DNA from: CAXTSE01 sp964246985
GTDB lineage: Bacteria; Actinomycetota; Actinomycetes; Actinomycetales; Microbacteriaceae
Assembly: GCA_964246985.1 (NCBI GenBank)
Contig: CAXTSE010000010.1
Location: 1-64,000, forward strand
Direction of reading: 5' to 3'
Length of the DNA: 64,000 nucleotides
Every line of letters starts with the position of its first letter. Within the stretch, counting starts at the first letter, position 1. Shown in pieces: positions 61,899 to 64,000 of the stretch. Made by a program: the position numbers and the translations under genes. The notes beneath the pieces are model-generated. The model saw nothing but the letters and a program-made list of their open reading frames with translations. It was not told the DNA's origin and did not search any database.

Positions 61899-63597
61899 TC
61901 AGTGGAAGAAGTGGCGCTCGCCCGTGAAGTACATCGTGACGCCGGCGGAAGGACCGTCCTTGGGGATGGCGCCTTCCGGCACGTGAATATGGATGTCGCG
62001 TTTCTCGAACATCTCATCCTTGNNNNNNNNNNCCGGTGAAGTACATGGTCACGCCCGCGGAGGCGGCCGCCGCGATGACCTCCTCGTCGCGGATGGACCC
62101 GCCCGGCTGCACGATGGCGCGCACCCCCGCCTCGATGAGGATCTGGGCCCCGTCGGCGAACGGGAAGAAGGCGTCGGATGCCGCCACGCTTCCCGCGGCA
62201 CGGTCGCCCGCGCGCTCGACCGCCAGCTTGCACGAGTCGACCCGGTTGACCTGGCCCATGCCCACGCCCACGGATGCGCCCCCGGACGCGAGCAGGATCG
62301 CGTTCGACTTCACCGAGCGGCAGGCCCGCCATGCGAACTCGAGGTCGGCGAGCGTCGCGTCGTCGGCGGCCTCCCCCGCGACCAGCTTCCACTGCAGCGC
62401 CGGCGCGAAGTGCGCGTCGGTGGTCTGGATGAGCAGGCCGCCCGAGATCTGCCGCAGCTCGTCGTCACCACGGCCGTAGCCCTCGGGCAGCTGCAGGAGC
62501 CGCAGGTTCTTCTTGGCCTGCAGGATCTCGAGCGCGTCGGCGTCGAAGGACGGGGCGACGACGACCTCGGTGAAGATCGGGGCGATCGACTCCGCCGCCT
62601 CGCGCGTGATGGGACGGTTGGCGGCGATGACGCCCCCGAACGCCGACAGCGGGTCGCAGGCGTGCGCCGCCGCGTGCGCCTCGGCGATGCTGGGCGCGGT
62701 CGCGATCCCGCACGGGTTGGCGTGCTTGATGATCGCGACGGCCGGCCCGTCGAGGTCGTAGGCCGCGCGCAGGGCCGCATCGGCATCCACGTAGTTGTTG
62801 TACGACATCTCCTTGCCGCCGAGCTGTATCGCCTGCGCGATGCCGCCCCCGTCGGGGCTGGTGTACAGCGCGGCCCGCTGGTGAGAGTTCTCGCCGTAGC
62901 GCAGTACGGCCGAGCGCTCCCAGGTCGCTCCGACCCAGCCGGGGAAGCCGGTGCCCTCGTCGTCGGGCGCGACGACCGCGCCGAGCCAGGAGGCGACGGC
63001 GGTGTCGTAGGTCGCGGTGTGCCGGAAGGCGGCGAGCGCGAGCTCGCGGCGCTGCGCCAGCGACGTGCCGCCCGCCCGCACGGCGTCGATCAGGTCGCCG
63101 TACTGCGCGGGCGAGGTGACGATCGCCACGTTGGCGTGGTTCTTGGCTGCCGCGCGCACCATCGTCGGGCCGCCGATGTCGATCTGCTCGACGACCGCAT
63201 CCGGCTCGGCGCCCGAGGCGACGGTCTCAGTGAACGGGTAGAGATTGGAGACGACCACGTCGAACGCCTCGATGCCGAGCTCGGCGAGCTGCACCTCGTG
63301 CGACGCGAGCCGCAGGTCGGCGAGGATGCCGGCGTGCACGGCCGGGTGCAGGGTCTTGACCCGACCGTCGAGCGACTCCGGGAATCCGGTCAGCTGCGAG
63401 ACCTCGGTGACGGGGTGGCCGGCGTCGGCGATGAGCTTGGCGGTCGAGCCCGTCGACACGATCTCGACGCCCGCGGACGCCAGCGCCGTTGCCAGCTCGG
63501 ACAGCCCCTGCTTGTCGTACACCGAGACGAGCGCCCGGCGCACCGGGATCAGGTCGCGGGCCCGGTAGTCGGACGGATGGGATGCGGGCGCGCTCAT
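61899..63597 (-). CDS. purH: Bifunctional AICAR formyltransferase/IMP cyclohydrolase PurH (interrupted by assembly gap)
   Basis: Last two steps of IMP synthesis, using 10-formyl-THF. The N-terminal MGS-like IMP cyclohydrolase has RRALVSVYDKQGLSELA, STGSTAKLIADAG and the segment DGRVKTLHPAVHAGIL. The C-terminal AICAR transformylase has RYGENSHQRAALY, the catalytic Lys-His in IIKHANPCGIA, and ends GVTMYFTGERHFFH. Ten Ns at 62023-62032 break the gene just before that end. Left of the gap, 61947-62022 encodes a Lon-like peptide, not PurH, so the true gene should join 62033 almost directly to the final codons near 61899-61931. ATG overlaps the purN stop (ATGA). Confidence 0.93.
61947..62022 (-). 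other. Foreign-looking segment encoding a Lon protease active-site peptide
   Basis: On the minus strand this 76-base stretch reads KRDIHIHVPEGAIPKDGPSAG, the Lon protease catalytic region with its Ser in PKDGPSAG. It then runs in frame through GVTM into the PurH end YFTGERHFFH. Codons such as CAT ATT are unlike the local usage. Next to the Ns, it is most simply a chimeric read end. Confidence 0.75.
62023..62032. other. Assembly gap (10 Ns)
   Basis: Ten unknown bases join two contigs inside purH. The sequences on both sides encode the same PurH peptide (AGVTMYFTG), so the contigs overlap and the gap length is not real. Confidence 0.95.
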
Positions 63598-64000
63598 GTG
63601 AGCTCCTCCAGTCGGATGGTGCCGGTGGCGATGCCGACGATCGTCTGCACCAGCAGATCGCGTTCGACGAGCTTGATGCGGTCGTGCAGGCGGGACTCGG
63701 TGTCGCCGGGCAGCACCGACACGCGGCGCTGCGAGACGATCGGCCCGGAGTCGACGCCCTCGTCGACGACGATCACGCTGGCTCCGGTCTCGGTGGCGCC
63801 CGCGGCGAGCGCGTCGCGCACCGCGTGGGCGCCGGGGAACTCGGGGAGGTATGCCGGATGCGTGTTGAGCAGCTGGGCGGGGAACGCGGCCACCACCCGC
63901 GGCGGCAGCAGGCGCATGAACCCCGACAGCACGATCAGATCGCCCTGCCATTGCCGCACCTGCGCGATGAGCTCGTCACCCCATGCGTCACGGGTGTCGA
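63594..64000 (-). CDS. purN: Phosphoribosylglycinamide formyltransferase PurN, C-terminal part (5' end outside window)
   Basis: Third step of purine synthesis, transferring formyl from 10-formyl-THF to GAR. The last 135 or so codons are present and the frame is open to the right edge. Visible are LIVLSGFMRLLPP, the catalytic His and Asn in LLNTHPAYLPEFPG, and VIVVDEGVDSGPIVSQ with the catalytic Asp. Stop overlaps the purH start, so purN-purH form one operon. Confidence 0.95.
   Translation of the reverse strand, partial: DTRDAWGDELIAQVRQWQGDLIVLSGFMRLLPPRVVAAFPAQLLNTHPAYLPEFPGAHAVRDALAAGATETGASVIVVDEGVDSGPIVSQRRVSVLPGDTESRLHDRIKLVERDLLVQTIVGIATGTIRLEELT

Overview
The window is GC-rich, with GTG starts, tight operons with ATGA/GTGA overlaps and many leaderless-looking promoters. 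It carries a SigK/RskA pair, an HspR-type HAIR operator and a FolD/GlyA/PurH one-carbon and purine set. This points to a high-GC Gram-positive of the order Micrococcales, most likely Microbacterium or a close relative (inference from gene content; no database search was possible). It is a draft assembly: ten Ns lie at 62023-62032 beside a chimeric-looking stretch.

Layout. 1-3.4 kb: end of pstB, the RskA/SigK sigma system and two conserved small genes. 3.4-11.1 kb: tRNA-Lys followed by a 7.6-kb integrated element bounded by 44-bp direct repeats that duplicate the tRNA 3' half. The element holds a twice-frameshifted tyrosine integrase, a 1038-aa helical protein with an RX5H motif near its N terminus, an Abi-like HEPN protein, a second HEPN-like protein and a membrane/coiled-coil protein. 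It is visibly less GC-rich than its surroundings and looks like a small defence-type island; it is the best candidate here for an undescribed system.

11-23 kb: VOC protein, flavin oxidoreductase, msrBA, two tiny genes, an Mn-riboswitch-controlled ferritin-VIT1 transporter, the galactose locus (regulator-galM divergent from galTK), and a ZTP-riboswitch-controlled glyA-folD pair. 22-27.4 kb: a four-gene operon (NCS1 permease, cysteine hydrolase, ADP-ribosylglycohydrolase, PfkB kinase) that looks like nucleoside or base salvage, then an MFS exporter. 27.4-29.5 kb: purU-nagA.

29.5-37.7 kb: a peptide-type ABC transporter, a class III aminotransferase, a TetR regulator and an aldo/keto reductase. 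Three promoters in this block share a near-identical partly palindromic site, so it is probably one TetR regulon. 37.7-45.3 kb: an amino-sugar uptake and catabolic operon (binding protein, two permeases, NagZ-like hexosaminidase, ROK kinase, NagB) with a ROK repressor; with nagA it would take imported GlcNAc oligomers to fructose-6-phosphate.

45.4-52.2 kb: a large secreted subtilase, then an FMN-lipoprotein/ApbE/membrane flavoreductase module for electron transfer across the membrane. 52.2-56.9 kb: Hsp20 with a HAIR operator, Nudix, YdeI-like protein, NADP isocitrate dehydrogenase, GNAT, an alkyltransferase-like protein and an NTF2-like protein. 56.9-61.7 kb: an asymmetric heterodimeric ABC exporter preceded by a short leader ORF, then a DDAH-type hydrolase. 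61.9-64.0 kb: purH (interrupted by the assembly gap) and the 3' part of purN.
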